A stretch of DNA of 64,000 bases from Roseomonas sp. CECT 9278 (GCF_918698155.1 NZ_CAKKLX010000012.1:1-64000); one strand, 5' to 3'. Positions 32,535 through 41,838 are shown, numbered from the stretch's first letter. Program-made: numbers and translations. The notes: generated by a model from the letters alone, not told the origin.

Positions 32535-32930
32535 ATGACCGACGAGACCGCCCACGATGCCCTTCGCACCACCGGCCGCGCCGCGATGCGCGAAGTGCTG
32601 GGCGATGCCTACATGGCGAAGCGCGATGCCTCCACCACGCCGCTGAACCAGGCGCTGCGGCATCTGTCGGAGGAATTCCCCTACGCGTCGTTGTGGACGC
32701 GCGACACGTTGACGCGGCGCGAGCGATCCATGGTCACGATCGGCATGCTGGTCGCACTCAGCCAGCATCACGAACTGCGCGGCCACCTGGTGGGTGCCAT
32801 CAACAATGGCTGCACCGAAGCCGAGATCGCGGAGGTCATCACCCATGCCTGCGCCTATGCCGGCTTCCCCGCCGCGATCGCCGCGATGCGCACGGCGGAG
32901 GAGGTGCTGCGCGACATCCGCGGCGGCTGA
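32535..32930 (+). CDS. Carboxymuconolactone decarboxylase-family protein (PcaC-like)
   Basis: 131 residues, the length of 4-carboxymuconolactone decarboxylase. It has the CMD core ALWTRDTLTRRERSMVTIGMLVAL-like region and HHELRGHLVGAINNGCTEAEIAEVITHACAYAGFPAAIAAM. There is no CxxC, so it is not AhpD-like. PcaC acts in the protocatechuate branch of the beta-ketoadipate pathway, but no other pca gene is here, so a related stand-alone decarboxylase is possible. AGGAGG precedes ATG 32535. Confidence 0.85.
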   Translation: MTDETAHDALRTTGRAAMREVLGDAYMAKRDASTTPLNQALRHLSEEFPYASLWTRDTLTRRERSMVTIGMLVALSQHHELRGHLVGAINNGCTEAEIAEVITHACAYAGFPAAIAAMRTAEEVLRDIRGG

Positions 32931-33003
32931 GCGCCGGGGTTTCGCGCGCAGCCGCCACGCCGGTGCTGCGCGCCGCACCGCACCGCGCTGCGAAGCGGCC
33001 GTC

Positions 33004-34764
33004 TCAGCGCGGCCGCGGCCCGGTGCGCCGAGGCGCCGGCGTGCGCGCCGCCTGCGCGGGCACCGGTGCGGCCACCCCCGCCGCCTTGGCCGCCTGCGCG
33101 CGCAGGTCGGCGATGGTGGCGCGGTTGGTCACCTGCTCGGGGTTGGTGCGGACCTCGACCACCGCGGGCTTGCCCGAGGCCAGCGCGCGCTTCACCGCGG
33201 GCACGAACTGCTCGGTCGTCTCCACGATCTCGCCATGGCCGCCGAAGGCCTCGATGAACTTGGCGAAGTCCGGGTTGGTCAGCGCGGTGCCCGACACGCG
33301 CGCCGGATAGGCGCGTTCCTGGTACATGCGGATGGTGCCGTACATCTGGTTGTTGAACACCAGGATCACCGGGTTCACCGCATGGTGGAACGCCGTCGCG
33401 ATCTCCTGCCCCGTCATCAGGAATCCGCCATCGCCGACGAAGCCGATCACCGCGCGATCCGGGTGGGTGATCTTCGCCCCGATCGCCGCCGGCACCGCAT
33501 AGCCCATCGCGCCGTTCGTCGGCCCGAGGAAATCCTGCTTCTCGCTGAAGTGCATGAAGCGGTTGGGCCAGGTCGCGAAATTGCCGGCATCGGTGGTGAA
33601 GATCGTGTCCTTCGGCAGTTCCTTCTCGAGCGCCTGCAGCGCGGTCGCGAGGTTGAGCGGCCCTTCGTAGTCCTGCGGCTTCGCCTGCGCCACGCGCAGC
33701 CCGCGCAGTTCCTTCGTCCAGGCGCCCCAGGCCGGCTTCTTCACGGCGCCGGCCGCCTTGGCCGCCGCGGCGAAGGCATTCAGCTCCGACACGATGCCGA
33801 GGGCGGGGCGATAGACGCGCCCGATCTCCGCCTGGTCGGGATAGACATGGATGATCGGCGTGGCGCCCGCCATGTCGAGCAGCGTGTAGCCCTGGCTGAC
33901 CGGCTCGCCGATGCGCGTGCCGATCGCCAGGATCAGGTCGGCCTCCTTGGCTTTCGCCACCAGCCCGGCATCGGCCCCGACGCCAAGGTCGCCCACGTAG
34001 TTCTCGCTGGTGCCGTCGAACAGCCCCATGCGGCGGAAGGCCACCGACACCGGCAGGTCATTCGCCAGCAGCCAGTCGCGGATATCGGCGCGGCCCTGGT
34101 CCGTCCAGCGCGACCCGCCCAGCACCACCAGCGGCTTGGTCGCCGCCGCCAGCATCTTCATCACGCGCGGCAGCGCATCGGGCGCGGGGTGCGGGGGCAG
34201 CACCTCGGCCGGGCCGATATCGGGCACCGCGGCCAGGCGCTTCTGCATCTCCTCGCTGATCGCCACCACCACCGGGCCAGGCCGGCCCGAGGTCGCGACA
34301 TCGAAGGCATGCGCCATCAGTTCCGGGATGCGCTTCTCGTCGTCGATCTGCGTGACCCACTTGGCCAGCGGGCCGAACATTTGGCGGTAGTCGACCTCCT
34401 GGAAGGTCTCGCGATCGGTCTCCTCGACCGGTATCTGGCCGACCAGCAGCACCAGCGGAGTCGAATCCTGGAAGGCCACATGCACGCCGATCGCGGCATG
34501 GCAGGCGCCAGGGCCGCGCGTGACGATGGCGACACCAGGCCGCCCGGTCAGCTTGCCATGCGCTTCCGCCATATGGACCGCACCGGCCTCGAAGCGGCAG
34601 GTGACCAACTGCAGCCGATTGCGCACCGCATAAAGCCCATCCAGCAGATCCAGGTAGGATTCGCCCGGCACGCAGAAGACATGCGTCGCACCCTGGGCCA
34701 CCAGCGCATCGGCCAGCAGCTTCCCCCCCGTGCGCCCCGCAATGGCGCGACGTCCTTCAGTCAT
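33004..34764 (-). CDS. Thiamine diphosphate-dependent enzyme, acetolactate synthase-like
   Basis: 586 residues with the three domains of the ThDP-dependent acetolactate synthase superfamily. The N-terminal PYR domain has the catalytic Glu59 in TCRFEAGAVHMAEA, the middle domain is TPP_enzyme_M type (KPLVVLGGSRW), and the C-terminal PP domain has GDGGFLMTGQEIATA...NN near residue 442. A C-terminal tail of about 30 residues is rich in Ala, Pro and Arg. It is not clearly the biosynthetic ilvB because no ilvN is adjacent; oxalyl-CoA decarboxylase or benzoylformate decarboxylase-like roles are possible. It is a single gene with nothing related next to it. Confidence 0.85.
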   Translation of the reverse strand: MTEGRRAIAGRTGGKLLADALVAQGATHVFCVPGESYLDLLDGLYAVRNRLQLVTCRFEAGAVHMAEAHGKLTGRPGVAIVTRGPGACHAAIGVHVAFQDSTPLVLLVGQIPVEETDRETFQEVDYRQMFGPLAKWVTQIDDEKRIPELMAHAFDVATSGRPGPVVVAISEEMQKRLAAVPDIGPAEVLPPHPAPDALPRVMKMLAAATKPLVVLGGSRWTDQGRADIRDWLLANDLPVSVAFRRMGLFDGTSENYVGDLGVGADAGLVAKAKEADLILAIGTRIGEPVSQGYTLLDMAGATPIIHVYPDQAEIGRVYRPALGIVSELNAFAAAAKAAGAVKKPAWGAWTKELRGLRVAQAKPQDYEGPLNLATALQALEKELPKDTIFTTDAGNFATWPNRFMHFSEKQDFLGPTNGAMGYAVPAAIGAKITHPDRAVIGFVGDGGFLMTGQEIATAFHHAVNPVILVFNNQMYGTIRMYQERAYPARVSGTALTNPDFAKFIEAFGGHGEIVETTEQFVPAVKRALASGKPAVVEVRTNPEQVTNRATIADLRAQAAKAAGVAAPVPAQAARTPAPRRTGPRPR

Positions 34765-34810
34765 GCGGCGATCCTTCCCGAAGCCGTGTCAGCATGGGCG
34801 GGAGGCTAGA

Positions 34811-34854
34811 GCATTTCCTTCCCAGGCGGAATCGCCTGGCCGTGCGGAAAATGC
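34811..34854 (+). repeat. Palindromic intergenic element (AGAGCAT-type), copy 2
   Basis: A nested hairpin. Outer arms GCATTTCC (34811-34818) and GGAAAATGC (34846-34854) pair with one bulge. The inner arms CCAGGCG (34822-34828) and CGCCTGG (34833-34839) form a perfect 7-bp stem with loop GAAT. The same AGAGCAT-plus-hairpin organization occurs at 4833-4872 on the minus strand. It sits just upstream of the ThDP gene, beyond its start, and after the RND pump stop. Confidence 0.6.
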
Positions 34855-34891
34855 GCGATGGACGACAGCCGCCGCCGTCCAGCCCGCGGCA

Positions 34892-37800
34892 TCACTCAGC
34901 AGGCTGCGGCCCATGCCCCTTGCCACGATTCGATTCCAGCGCGGCAAGCTTCGACGCGATCGCCCCGATCGGCTTGGTGTAGGGCGCCAGCAGCAGATAC
35001 AGCGCCGGCACCGCATACAGCGTGACGAAGGTGGACAGCGTGATGCCGCCCACGATCACCACGCCCAGCGCCTGGCGGCTTTCCGCCCCCGCGCCGGTCG
35101 CCATCGCCAGCGGCACCGCGCCCAGCACGGTGGCGATCGACGTCATCAGGATCGGCCGCAGCCGCACCACCGAGGCTTCCAGCACCGCATCGCGCACGCT
35201 CATGCCACGGTCGCGCAGTTGGTTGGCGAATTCCACCACCAGGATGCCGTTCTTCGCCATCAGCCCGATCAGCAGGATCATGCCGATCTGGCTGAACACA
35301 TTCAGCGACGACCCCGTCCACCACAGCGCCAGCAGCCCGCCGGTGATGGCCAGCGGCGTGGACAGCAGGATGATGAAGGGGTGGATGAAGCTCTCGAACT
35401 GCGCCGCCAGCACCAGGAACACCACCAGCAGCGCCATCGCGAAGGTCAGGTACAGCGCGCCCGAGGATTCGCGGAACTCCAGCGACTGCCCGCGATAGGA
35501 AATGCGTGCCTCGCCCGGCAGGATCTCGCGCGCCACGTCATCGAGGTAGGCCAGCGCATCGCCCAGCGAATAGCCCGGCGCGAGGGAGGCCGTGATGGTG
35601 ATGGCCCGCACCCGGTCCTCGCGCGACAGGGTCTGCGCGCGCGCGCGCTCGCTCAGCGTCACGATGTTGGACAGCGGCACGAGCCCGCCCGACGCCGTAC
35701 GCACGAACACGTTCTGCAGGTCATAGGGCGACAGTCGCGCTTCCTCGGGCGCCTGCAGCAGCACCTTGTACTCCTGCCCGCCCACCACATAGGTCGTGAC
35801 CTCGCGCGATCCCATCATCGTCTCGATGGTGCGCCCCACCGCGGCGATCGACACACCAAGGTCCGCTGCCTTGCGCCGGTCGATCTCGACCCGCACCTCG
35901 GGCTTCGTCTCCTTGAAGTTGTGGTCGAGGTTCAGCAGCCGCGGGTTCTCCCGCGCGCGCGCCAGGAACCGGTCCCGCCAATTGATCAGCGTGTCGTAGT
36001 CCGGCCCGCCGATCACGAACTGCACCGGCGGCTGGAAGCCGCGCGCGCCCAGCGATGGCGGGTTCAGCGCGAAGCCGCGCACGCCCGGGATCTGCGCGAT
36101 GACCGGGAAGACCTCGGCGGCGATCGCCTGCTGCTTGCGGCTGCGCTCCGCCCAGGGGGCCAGGCGGATGAAGATGTTCGCCACATTGCCCACCGCCGGG
36201 CGCTGGAAGCCGCCCACCGTGGCGAACACCGCCGCCGCCTCGCCGCTGTCGACATAGCGCTGCAGCAGGCGCTCGATCTGGATCACGTGTTCCATGGTGT
36301 AGCCGAAGGACGCGCCCTCCGGCCCTGTGGTCGGGATGATGACCACGCCACGATCCTCGGTCGGCGCGAATTCCTTCGGCAGTGCCGCATACAATACCAC
36401 CGCGAAGGCCGACAGCAGCGCCGACCCGCCCAGCACCAGCAGCGGCGCGCGCAGCGCGCGATCGAGCGTCCAGCGCAGCGACCCGTTCAGCGCCAGGAAG
36501 GCGGGCTCCGTCTTGCGGATCAGCCAGCTCTCGCCCTCATGCGCCTTCAGCAGCTTCGAACACATCATGGGCGTCAGCGTCAGCGCGATCAGCCCGGAGA
36601 ACAGCACCGATGCCGCCAGCGCCAGCCCGAATTCCGTGAACAGCCGCCCGGTATTGCCGCCCATGAAGGACAGCGGCACGAAGACCGCGACCAGCACCAG
36701 GGTGGTGGCGATCACCGCGAAGGCGATCTCCCGCGCCCCCAGCAGCGATGCCAGCAGCGGGTCCTCGCCTTCCTCGATGCGGCGATGGATGTTCTCCAGC
36801 ACCACGATCGCGTCGTCCACCACCAGGCCGATCGCCAGCACCAGCCCCAGCAGCGTCAGCACGTTCACCGAGAAGCCGAGCGCGGCCGTCGCGATGAAGG
36901 ACGCGATGATCGACACCGGGATCGCGACGGCGGGAATGATGGTGGCGCGCACCGATCGCAGGAACAGGAAGATCACCCCCACCACCAGCGCGAGGGCGAT
37001 CATCAGCGCATGCTCGACCTCGTAGATCGACTGGCTGATGAACAGGCTCTCGTCATAGCCGGTGATGACGTCGATGCCCTCGGGCAGCGTCGGGCGGATG
37101 CGCTCCATCTCCGCCTTCACGCCATTGGCGACCGACAGCGTATTGGCGGTGGATTGCCGCAGGATGCCCAGGCCGATCGCCGGCCGCCCGTTGATGCGAT
37201 AGGCACCGCGATTGTCCTCGGGGCCGATCTCGATGCGCGCCACCTCGCCCAGCAGGACCTGCGCGCCGGTCGCCGCGCGCGTGACGACAATCTCGCGGAA
37301 CTGCTCGGGCCGGCTCATGCGGCTGTCGGTGCGCACGGTCAGCTCGCGCTGCGTGCTCTCGATGCGCCCGCCGGGCAGCTCCACATTCTCGCGCCGGATC
37401 GCGTCCTCGACGTCCTGCACGGTCAGGTTGCGCGCCGCCAGCGCCTGGCGGTCGATCCACACCCGCATGGCGAAGCGCCGCTCGCCGGAGATGATGACCT
37501 GCGCCACCCCTTCCACGATCGCGAGCCGATCGACGATCCGCCGCCGCGCGATGTCGGTCAGGTCGAGCGGCGTCAGCCGGTCCGACGCCAGCGCGATCCA
37601 CAGGATCGGCCGGCTGTCACCGTCCACCTTGGCCACCACCGGCGTATCCGCCTGCTCCGGCAGCCGCGCCAGCGCGCGCGCCACCCGGTCGCGCACGTCA
37701 TTCGCCGCGCTGTCCACGTTGCGCGACAGCAGGAATTCCATGGTGATCTGGCTGCGCTCGTCGCGCGACTGCGACGACATCACCTTGATGCCCTCGACGC

Positions 37801-38017
37801 CCGCCACCGCCCCTTCCAGGATCTCGGTGATCTGGCTGTCCACCACGGGGGCCGACGCACCGCGATAGGTGGTGGTGATCTGGATGATGGGCGGGTCGAT
37901 CGCCGGGTATTCGCGGATCGGCATGCGCTGCAGCGCGAACAGGCCAAGCACCGTCAGCAGCAGCGAGATGACGGTCGCGAAGACCGGCCGCTTGATCGAG
38001 ACGTCGGAGAGAACCAT
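34892..38017 (-). CDS. RND efflux pump inner-membrane transporter
   Basis: 1041 residues, AcrB/MexF-class hydrophobe/amphiphile efflux. TM1 is near residues 12-30 (PVFATVISLLLTVLGLFALQ), the large periplasmic porter domains follow, and the TM4 proton-relay motif LVVDDAIVVLENIHRRIEEGE has the double Asp. Later helices include GGNTGRLFTEFGLALAASVLFSGLIALTLTPMM and the repeated second half. It forms an inner-membrane trimer that exports drugs or lipophilic compounds with the adaptor encoded 6 bases upstream. No outer-membrane factor is in the operon; the TolC-type protein at 10.7 kb could serve. Confidence 0.96.
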   Translation of the reverse strand: MVLSDVSIKRPVFATVISLLLTVLGLFALQRMPIREYPAIDPPIIQITTTYRGASAPVVDSQITEILEGAVAGVEGIKVMSSQSRDERSQITMEFLLSRNVDSAANDVRDRVARALARLPEQADTPVVAKVDGDSRPILWIALASDRLTPLDLTDIARRRIVDRLAIVEGVAQVIISGERRFAMRVWIDRQALAARNLTVQDVEDAIRRENVELPGGRIESTQRELTVRTDSRMSRPEQFREIVVTRAATGAQVLLGEVARIEIGPEDNRGAYRINGRPAIGLGILRQSTANTLSVANGVKAEMERIRPTLPEGIDVITGYDESLFISQSIYEVEHALMIALALVVGVIFLFLRSVRATIIPAVAIPVSIIASFIATAALGFSVNVLTLLGLVLAIGLVVDDAIVVLENIHRRIEEGEDPLLASLLGAREIAFAVIATTLVLVAVFVPLSFMGGNTGRLFTEFGLALAASVLFSGLIALTLTPMMCSKLLKAHEGESWLIRKTEPAFLALNGSLRWTLDRALRAPLLVLGGSALLSAFAVVLYAALPKEFAPTEDRGVVIIPTTGPEGASFGYTMEHVIQIERLLQRYVDSGEAAAVFATVGGFQRPAVGNVANIFIRLAPWAERSRKQQAIAAEVFPVIAQIPGVRGFALNPPSLGARGFQPPVQFVIGGPDYDTLINWRDRFLARARENPRLLNLDHNFKETKPEVRVEIDRRKAADLGVSIAAVGRTIETMMGSREVTTYVVGGQEYKVLLQAPEEARLSPYDLQNVFVRTASGGLVPLSNIVTLSERARAQTLSREDRVRAITITASLAPGYSLGDALAYLDDVAREILPGEARISYRGQSLEFRESSGALYLTFAMALLVVFLVLAAQFESFIHPFIILLSTPLAITGGLLALWWTGSSLNVFSQIGMILLIGLMAKNGILVVEFANQLRDRGMSVRDAVLEASVVRLRPILMTSIATVLGAVPLAMATGAGAESRQALGVVIVGGITLSTFVTLYAVPALYLLLAPYTKPIGAIASKLAALESNRGKGHGPQPAE

Positions 38018-38023
38018 GGCGTG

Positions 38024-39142
38024 TCAGCTCGTCGGTCGTGTCAGGGTCTCGACCACGCGCACCGGCAGGTCGTTGCGCAGCCGCTGGATGCCGCGCACCA
38101 CCACGGGTTCGCCTGCGTTCAGCCCTTCGCGGATCTCGACCTCGCCGGGCAGGCGCAGCCCCAGGCGCACTTCCTGCCGCCGCGCGCGCCCGTCGCGCAC
38201 CACGAAGACGAAGGCGCGGTCGCCGACCGGGTCGATCGCTTCCTCGGCCACCAGCAGCGCACGCTCGCGTTCCTCCAGCACCAGTTCCACGGTCAGGAAC
38301 AGGCCGGGGCGCAGCGCCTCGTCGGCATTGTCGAATTCGCTGATGACGCGCACCGACCGCGTGGCGGGGTCGATGCGCGTGTCGATCACCGCGACGGTGC
38401 CGCGGAAGCGCCGGTCGCCATAGGCGATGCTGCGCGCCGTCACCCCGCTGCCCACCCGGATGCGCGCCAGATGCACCTCGGGCACCGAGAATTCCACGCG
38501 CACCCGCGCCGTGTCGTCCAGCGTGGTGATGACCGTGCCCGGCTGGATCAGCGCGCCGGGGCTGACCTGGCGCAGCCCGACCCGCCCGGCGAAGGGCGCC
38601 GTCACGCGCAATTCCTCGAGCCGCGCCTCGGCCTGGCGCACCCGGCCCTCGGACTGGCGCGCCAGCGCCTCCAGCGTCTCAAGCCGCTGCGCCGCGATGG
38701 TCTGCCCCGCCTGCAACTGCCGCGCCCGCACCAGCTGGTTGCGCGCATCGTCCAGCAGCGCCCGCGCCTGGTCGAGCTCGGCCCGCAGCGCCGCGGCATC
38801 GAGCTGCACGAGCGTGGACTGCGCCGCCACCAGCTGCCCTTCGGTGAAGCCGATCGTCTCGACGATGCCGGCGACCTTGGAGGTGATGGTCACCGCCTCG
38901 CGCGCACGCACGGTGCCCACGCTCTCGACCTTGTCGACCACCTGCGCCACGCGCACCGGCTGCACGATCACGCCGACCGGCCCGCCCGGCCCGCCGCCGC
39001 GCCCACCGCCCTGCGCCGGCGGCGCCTGCAGGCCGAGCATCTCGAGCGGCGGCTTCAGGCCGACCTTGTCGCCATGGAAGTGCCAGGCCGCGCCGGCCCC
39101 GCCGATCACGGCCAGCACAGCCAATTGGGTTATCGTCCGCAT
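38024..39142 (-). CDS. RND efflux periplasmic adaptor (membrane-fusion protein)
   Basis: 372 residues. An N-terminal signal/anchor (MRTITQLAVLAVIGGAGAAW) precedes a Gly-rich linker, then the MFP order barrel-sandwich (VESVGTVRAREAVTITSKVAGIVE), alpha-hairpin (about 110-190, ALLDDARNQLVRARQL), the second lipoyl half (VTAPFAGRVGLRQVSPGALIQPG), beta-barrel (VRVISEFDNADEALRPGLFLTVELV) and membrane-proximal domain. It links the RND pump, encoded immediately downstream, to an outer-membrane channel. The ATG at 39142 is directly followed by the anchor. Confidence 0.95.
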   Translation of the reverse strand: MRTITQLAVLAVIGGAGAAWHFHGDKVGLKPPLEMLGLQAPPAQGGGRGGGPGGPVGVIVQPVRVAQVVDKVESVGTVRAREAVTITSKVAGIVETIGFTEGQLVAAQSTLVQLDAAALRAELDQARALLDDARNQLVRARQLQAGQTIAAQRLETLEALARQSEGRVRQAEARLEELRVTAPFAGRVGLRQVSPGALIQPGTVITTLDDTARVRVEFSVPEVHLARIRVGSGVTARSIAYGDRRFRGTVAVIDTRIDPATRSVRVISEFDNADEALRPGLFLTVELVLEERERALLVAEEAIDPVGDRAFVFVVRDGRARRQEVRLGLRLPGEVEIREGLNAGEPVVVRGIQRLRNDLPVRVVETLTRPTS

Positions 39143-39212
39143 GGGGATCCCACTTCGCCGTCACGCCTATGTGACGGCGCCGCCGGATTTCGGCAAGGCC
39201 GCCGCCCGAGAC

Positions 39213-40205
39213 TCACGCCACCGCCACCTTGATGCAGCGCGTCATCCGCCCCGGACCCGCCGGGCGCGGCGGCGGCACGCCCTGCAGGCAGGCCGGCTCG
39301 GCCAGCGTGCAGCGCGGTGCGAAGGCGCAGGTGGTCGGCGCGGTCTCCAGGCTGGGCGGCGCGCCGGGAATGGTGGTCAGGCGCTTGCCGCGCATGCCCG
39401 GATGCACCGTCGCGCCCAGCAGCCCCTGGGCATAGGGATGCAGCGGGCCGCCCATGAAGGGGCCGACCGCGCCTTCCTCGACCACCCGCCCCGCATACAT
39501 CACGGCGACGCGGTCGGCGATCTCCCCGGCCACGCCCAGGTCATGCGTCACGAAAATCACGCCCATGCCGAGCCGTTCCTGCAATTCGCGCAGCAGCAGC
39601 AGCACCTGAATCTGCACCGTGGCATCCAGCGCGGTGGTCGGCTCATCCGCCAGCAGCAGCTTCGGCTTGCAGGCCAGCGCCACTGCAATCATGGCGCGTT
39701 GCCGCAACCCGCCGGACAACTCATGCGGGTAGGCCGCCAGCCGCCGCTTGGCCGAGGGAATCTGCACCAGTTCCAGCAATTCCAGCGCGCGCGCATCGGC
39801 GGCCGATCGCGACACGCCCTCGTGCCGCTGCACCGCCTCGGCGATCTGCCGGCCGATGGTGAAGACCGGGTCGAGCGCGGTCATCGGCTCCTGGAAGATC
39901 ATCGCGACATCGCCGCCGCGGAACTCCGACAGCTGGCTCTCGCTCATGGCCTGCACGTCGCGCCCGGCCACCTCGATGCTGCCGCCCACCTTGGCCTGCC
40001 TGGGCAGCAGCTTCATCAGCGCGCGCAGCGTGACCGACTTGCCCGACCCGGATTCCCCCAGCAGGCACAGCACCTCGCCCTGCGCCAGGTCCAGGTCCAC
40101 GCCGTTCACCGCATGCACGGTGCGGTCGCGGGTCTTGAACAGCACCGACAGGTCGCGTGCGCGCACCAGCGGCTGCGCGGCGTCCGGCTTCAGCGCCGCG
40201 CTCAT
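39213..40205 (-). CDS. Oligopeptide/dipeptide ABC transporter ATPase, DppD/OppD type
   Basis: 330 residues. Walker A is GESGSGKS, signature LSGGLRQRAMIAVALA, Walker [13 protein letters not shown], and the C-terminal oligo_HPY region (HPYAQGLLGATV ... CAFAPRCTLAEPAC) with the Cys-rich motif of OppD-type ATPases. It would power peptide or nickel-class import with its partner encoded upstream. It overlaps the partner's stop by 4 bases. Permease genes are not adjacent, so the substrate route is unknown. Confidence 0.92.
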   Translation of the reverse strand: MSAALKPDAAQPLVRARDLSVLFKTRDRTVHAVNGVDLDLAQGEVLCLLGESGSGKSVTLRALMKLLPRQAKVGGSIEVAGRDVQAMSESQLSEFRGGDVAMIFQEPMTALDPVFTIGRQIAEAVQRHEGVSRSAADARALELLELVQIPSAKRRLAAYPHELSGGLRQRAMIAVALACKPKLLLADEPTTALDATVQIQVLLLLRELQERLGMGVIFVTHDLGVAGEIADRVAVMYAGRVVEEGAVGPFMGGPLHPYAQGLLGATVHPGMRGKRLTTIPGAPPSLETAPTTCAFAPRCTLAEPACLQGVPPPRPAGPGRMTRCIKVAVA

Positions 40206-41278
40206 GCCGCGATCCTCGGCGCCGCGCTGTGGCCGCTGCCGGGGATCACCGCATGGCAGGCGGCCTCGTGCCCAGGGGTCAGCGCGGTCGGCGGCGGCTC
40301 GCGCTCGGCGCAGAGGCCCTCGGCCATCACGCAGCGCGTGCGAAAGCGGCAGCCGGAGGGCGGGTTGACCGGGTTGGGCGGGTCGCCGGTCAGCGGCGGT
40401 TCCGTGCGCCGCCGCGCCGGGTCCATCGACGGGCGCGAGGCCAGCAGCGCGCGCGTATAGGGGTGCGCCGGGCGGTCATAGATCTCCTCGACCGGCCCTT
40501 GCTCGGCCACCTTGCCCAGGTACATCACCAGCACGCGGTCGCTGATGTACTGCACCACGTTCAGGTCGTGGCTGATGAAGGCATAGGTCAGGCCGAACTT
40601 GTCCTTCAGATCCACCAGCAGGTTCAGCACCTGCGCCTCCACGGATTTGTCGAGCGCGCTGACAGGTTCGTCCAGGATCACCAGCCGCGGCTGCAGGGCC
40701 AGCGCGCGGGCGATGTTGATGCGCTGGCGCTGCCCGCCGGACAATTCATGCGGATAGCGCCGCGCGAATTGCCCCGGCGCCAGGCCCACCGCCTCCAGCA
40801 GGTCATGCGACCGCTCCCGCGCCTCATGCGCCGACACGCCATGCACCTTGGGGGCGAAGGCGATCGTCTCCTCGATCGTCAGGCGCGGGTTCAGCGACGC
40901 GTAGGAATCCTGGAACACCATCTGCACCTGGCGGCGATAGTCGCGGATCGGCAGGCCGCCGGCCTGGTCATTGGCGCCCACCTTCTCGCCATCGAACACC
41001 ATCTCCCCCGCATCGGGGTCGAGCAGGCGCATCAGCAGCCGCGCGGTGGTGGATTTCCCGCAGCCGGATTCCCCCACGATGCCCAGCGTCTCGCCCTTGC
41101 GGATGGACAGGCTGACGCCGTCCACCGCCCGCACATCGGCGACCTTGCGGCCCAACAGCCCGCCACGGATGGGGAAATGCTTCACGAGGCCCGTGACCTC
41201 GAGCAGCGGCTGCGCGGGTCCGCCGCGGTCGGGCGCCTGGGTGAATTCGGTCATGTCATCGGGGCTAGCAACTGTCAT
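40202..41278 (-). CDS. Oligopeptide/dipeptide ABC transporter ATPase, DppF/OppF type
   Basis: 358 residues. GESGCGKST Walker [33 protein letters not shown] (signature and Walker B), and the C-terminal [16 protein letters not shown] ... GCRFRTRC of the OppF type. Together with the OppD-type ATPase it makes the heterodimeric nucleotide-binding part of a peptide importer. The start at ATG 41278 is supported by AAAGGA 6 bases upstream; a longer frame continues without support. A perfect palindrome lies 44 bases upstream. Confidence 0.92.
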   Translation of the reverse strand: MTVASPDDMTEFTQAPDRGGPAQPLLEVTGLVKHFPIRGGLLGRKVADVRAVDGVSLSIRKGETLGIVGESGCGKSTTARLLMRLLDPDAGEMVFDGEKVGANDQAGGLPIRDYRRQVQMVFQDSYASLNPRLTIEETIAFAPKVHGVSAHEARERSHDLLEAVGLAPGQFARRYPHELSGGQRQRINIARALALQPRLVILDEPVSALDKSVEAQVLNLLVDLKDKFGLTYAFISHDLNVVQYISDRVLVMYLGKVAEQGPVEEIYDRPAHPYTRALLASRPSMDPARRRTEPPLTGDPPNPVNPPSGCRFRTRCVMAEGLCAEREPPPTALTPGHEAACHAVIPGSGHSAAPRIAA

Positions 41279-41321
41279 GCCGGTCCTTTCGGGACTGCGA
41301 CTCCGGGCTGCGCGCAGAGAC

Positions 41322-41338
41322 TGCCCAAGGCTTGGGCA
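41322..41338. promoter_or_regulatory. Perfect 8-1-8 palindrome, candidate operator
   Basis: TGCCCAAG (41322-41329), G, then CTTGGGCA (41331-41338) form a perfect palindrome in the gap between the OppF-type gene and the divergent Lrp-type domain gene. Its symmetry and position, 44 bases before the OppF-type start, suggest a repressor site; the protein that binds it is unknown. Confidence 0.5.
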
Positions 41339-41503
41339 AGACCATCCTTGCAGCATCCGCGGCGGGCATGAAGCGGAACCTTGCCGTGGCCGGCCGGGTC
41401 CGGGCGGCGCCGCCACCGCCCCCGGCGCGGTATCCGGCGCCTTCGCCATGTGCTGCTATCGCCCGGCGAAGCGCCCGGACCGCAGGCGCCCGGAGAAGCA
41501 CCC

Positions 41504-41758
41504 ATGCGCGCGATATTCGTCATGATCAAATGCGAGATGGGCCAGGCCTATCGCGTGGCCCGCGAAATGGCCGACGGCATCGAGGAACTGTCGGAGATGC
41601 ACTCCGTCTCCGGCCAGTACGACCTGCTGGGCAAGTTCTACCTCGCCGCCGACCGGGACATCGGCCTGTTCGTGGTCGAGCGCATCCAGACCGTCGCGGG
41701 TGTGAAGGACACCTATACGCTGCAGACCTTCAACGCCTTCTCCGGCGCGCAGGGCTGA
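41504..41758 (+). CDS. Orphan Lrp/AsnC-type ligand-binding domain protein
   Basis: 84 residues, only the RAM (AsnC/Lrp effector) domain: [45 protein letters not shown] ... [23 protein letters not shown]. The N-terminal helix-turn-helix of normal Lrp proteins is absent. GGAGAAG lies before ATG 41504. Such stand-alone RAM proteins form decameric rings and may sense amino acids or modulate partners. It is divergent from the peptide ATPases, so a link to peptide or amino acid status is plausible but unproven. Confidence 0.85.
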   Translation: MRAIFVMIKCEMGQAYRVAREMADGIEELSEMHSVSGQYDLLGKFYLAADRDIGLFVVERIQTVAGVKDTYTLQTFNAFSGAQG

Positions 41759-41766
41759 TTAAGGCG

Positions 41767-41788
41767 TGGCGCCGCAATGGCGCCGCAA
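41767..41788 (+). repeat. 11-bp direct repeat after the orphan Lrp-type gene
   Basis: TGGCGCCGCAA occurs twice in tandem (41767-41777 and 41778-41788), flanked by GGCGT and AACGCC that can pair. It could form a small stem at the end of the upstream mRNA. Confidence 0.35.
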
Positions 41789-41838
41789 CGCCAACATGGA
41801 CGCCAGGCAATGTGCTGGATGCCAGGAGGACCTGCACC

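Noticed and set aside
33004-34764. Calling the ThDP enzyme the biosynthetic acetolactate synthase (ilvB).
   Set aside because: No regulatory subunit gene (ilvN) or ilvC beside it; the superfamily has many other reactions, so only a family-level call is justified.
34730-39232. 1500-codon open frame on the plus strand opposite the RND pump and adaptor.
   Set aside because: It is antisense to two clearly conserved genes, is rich in His, Arg, Gln and Gly, and has no recognisable domain; GC-rich third-codon bias on the real strand removes stops here.
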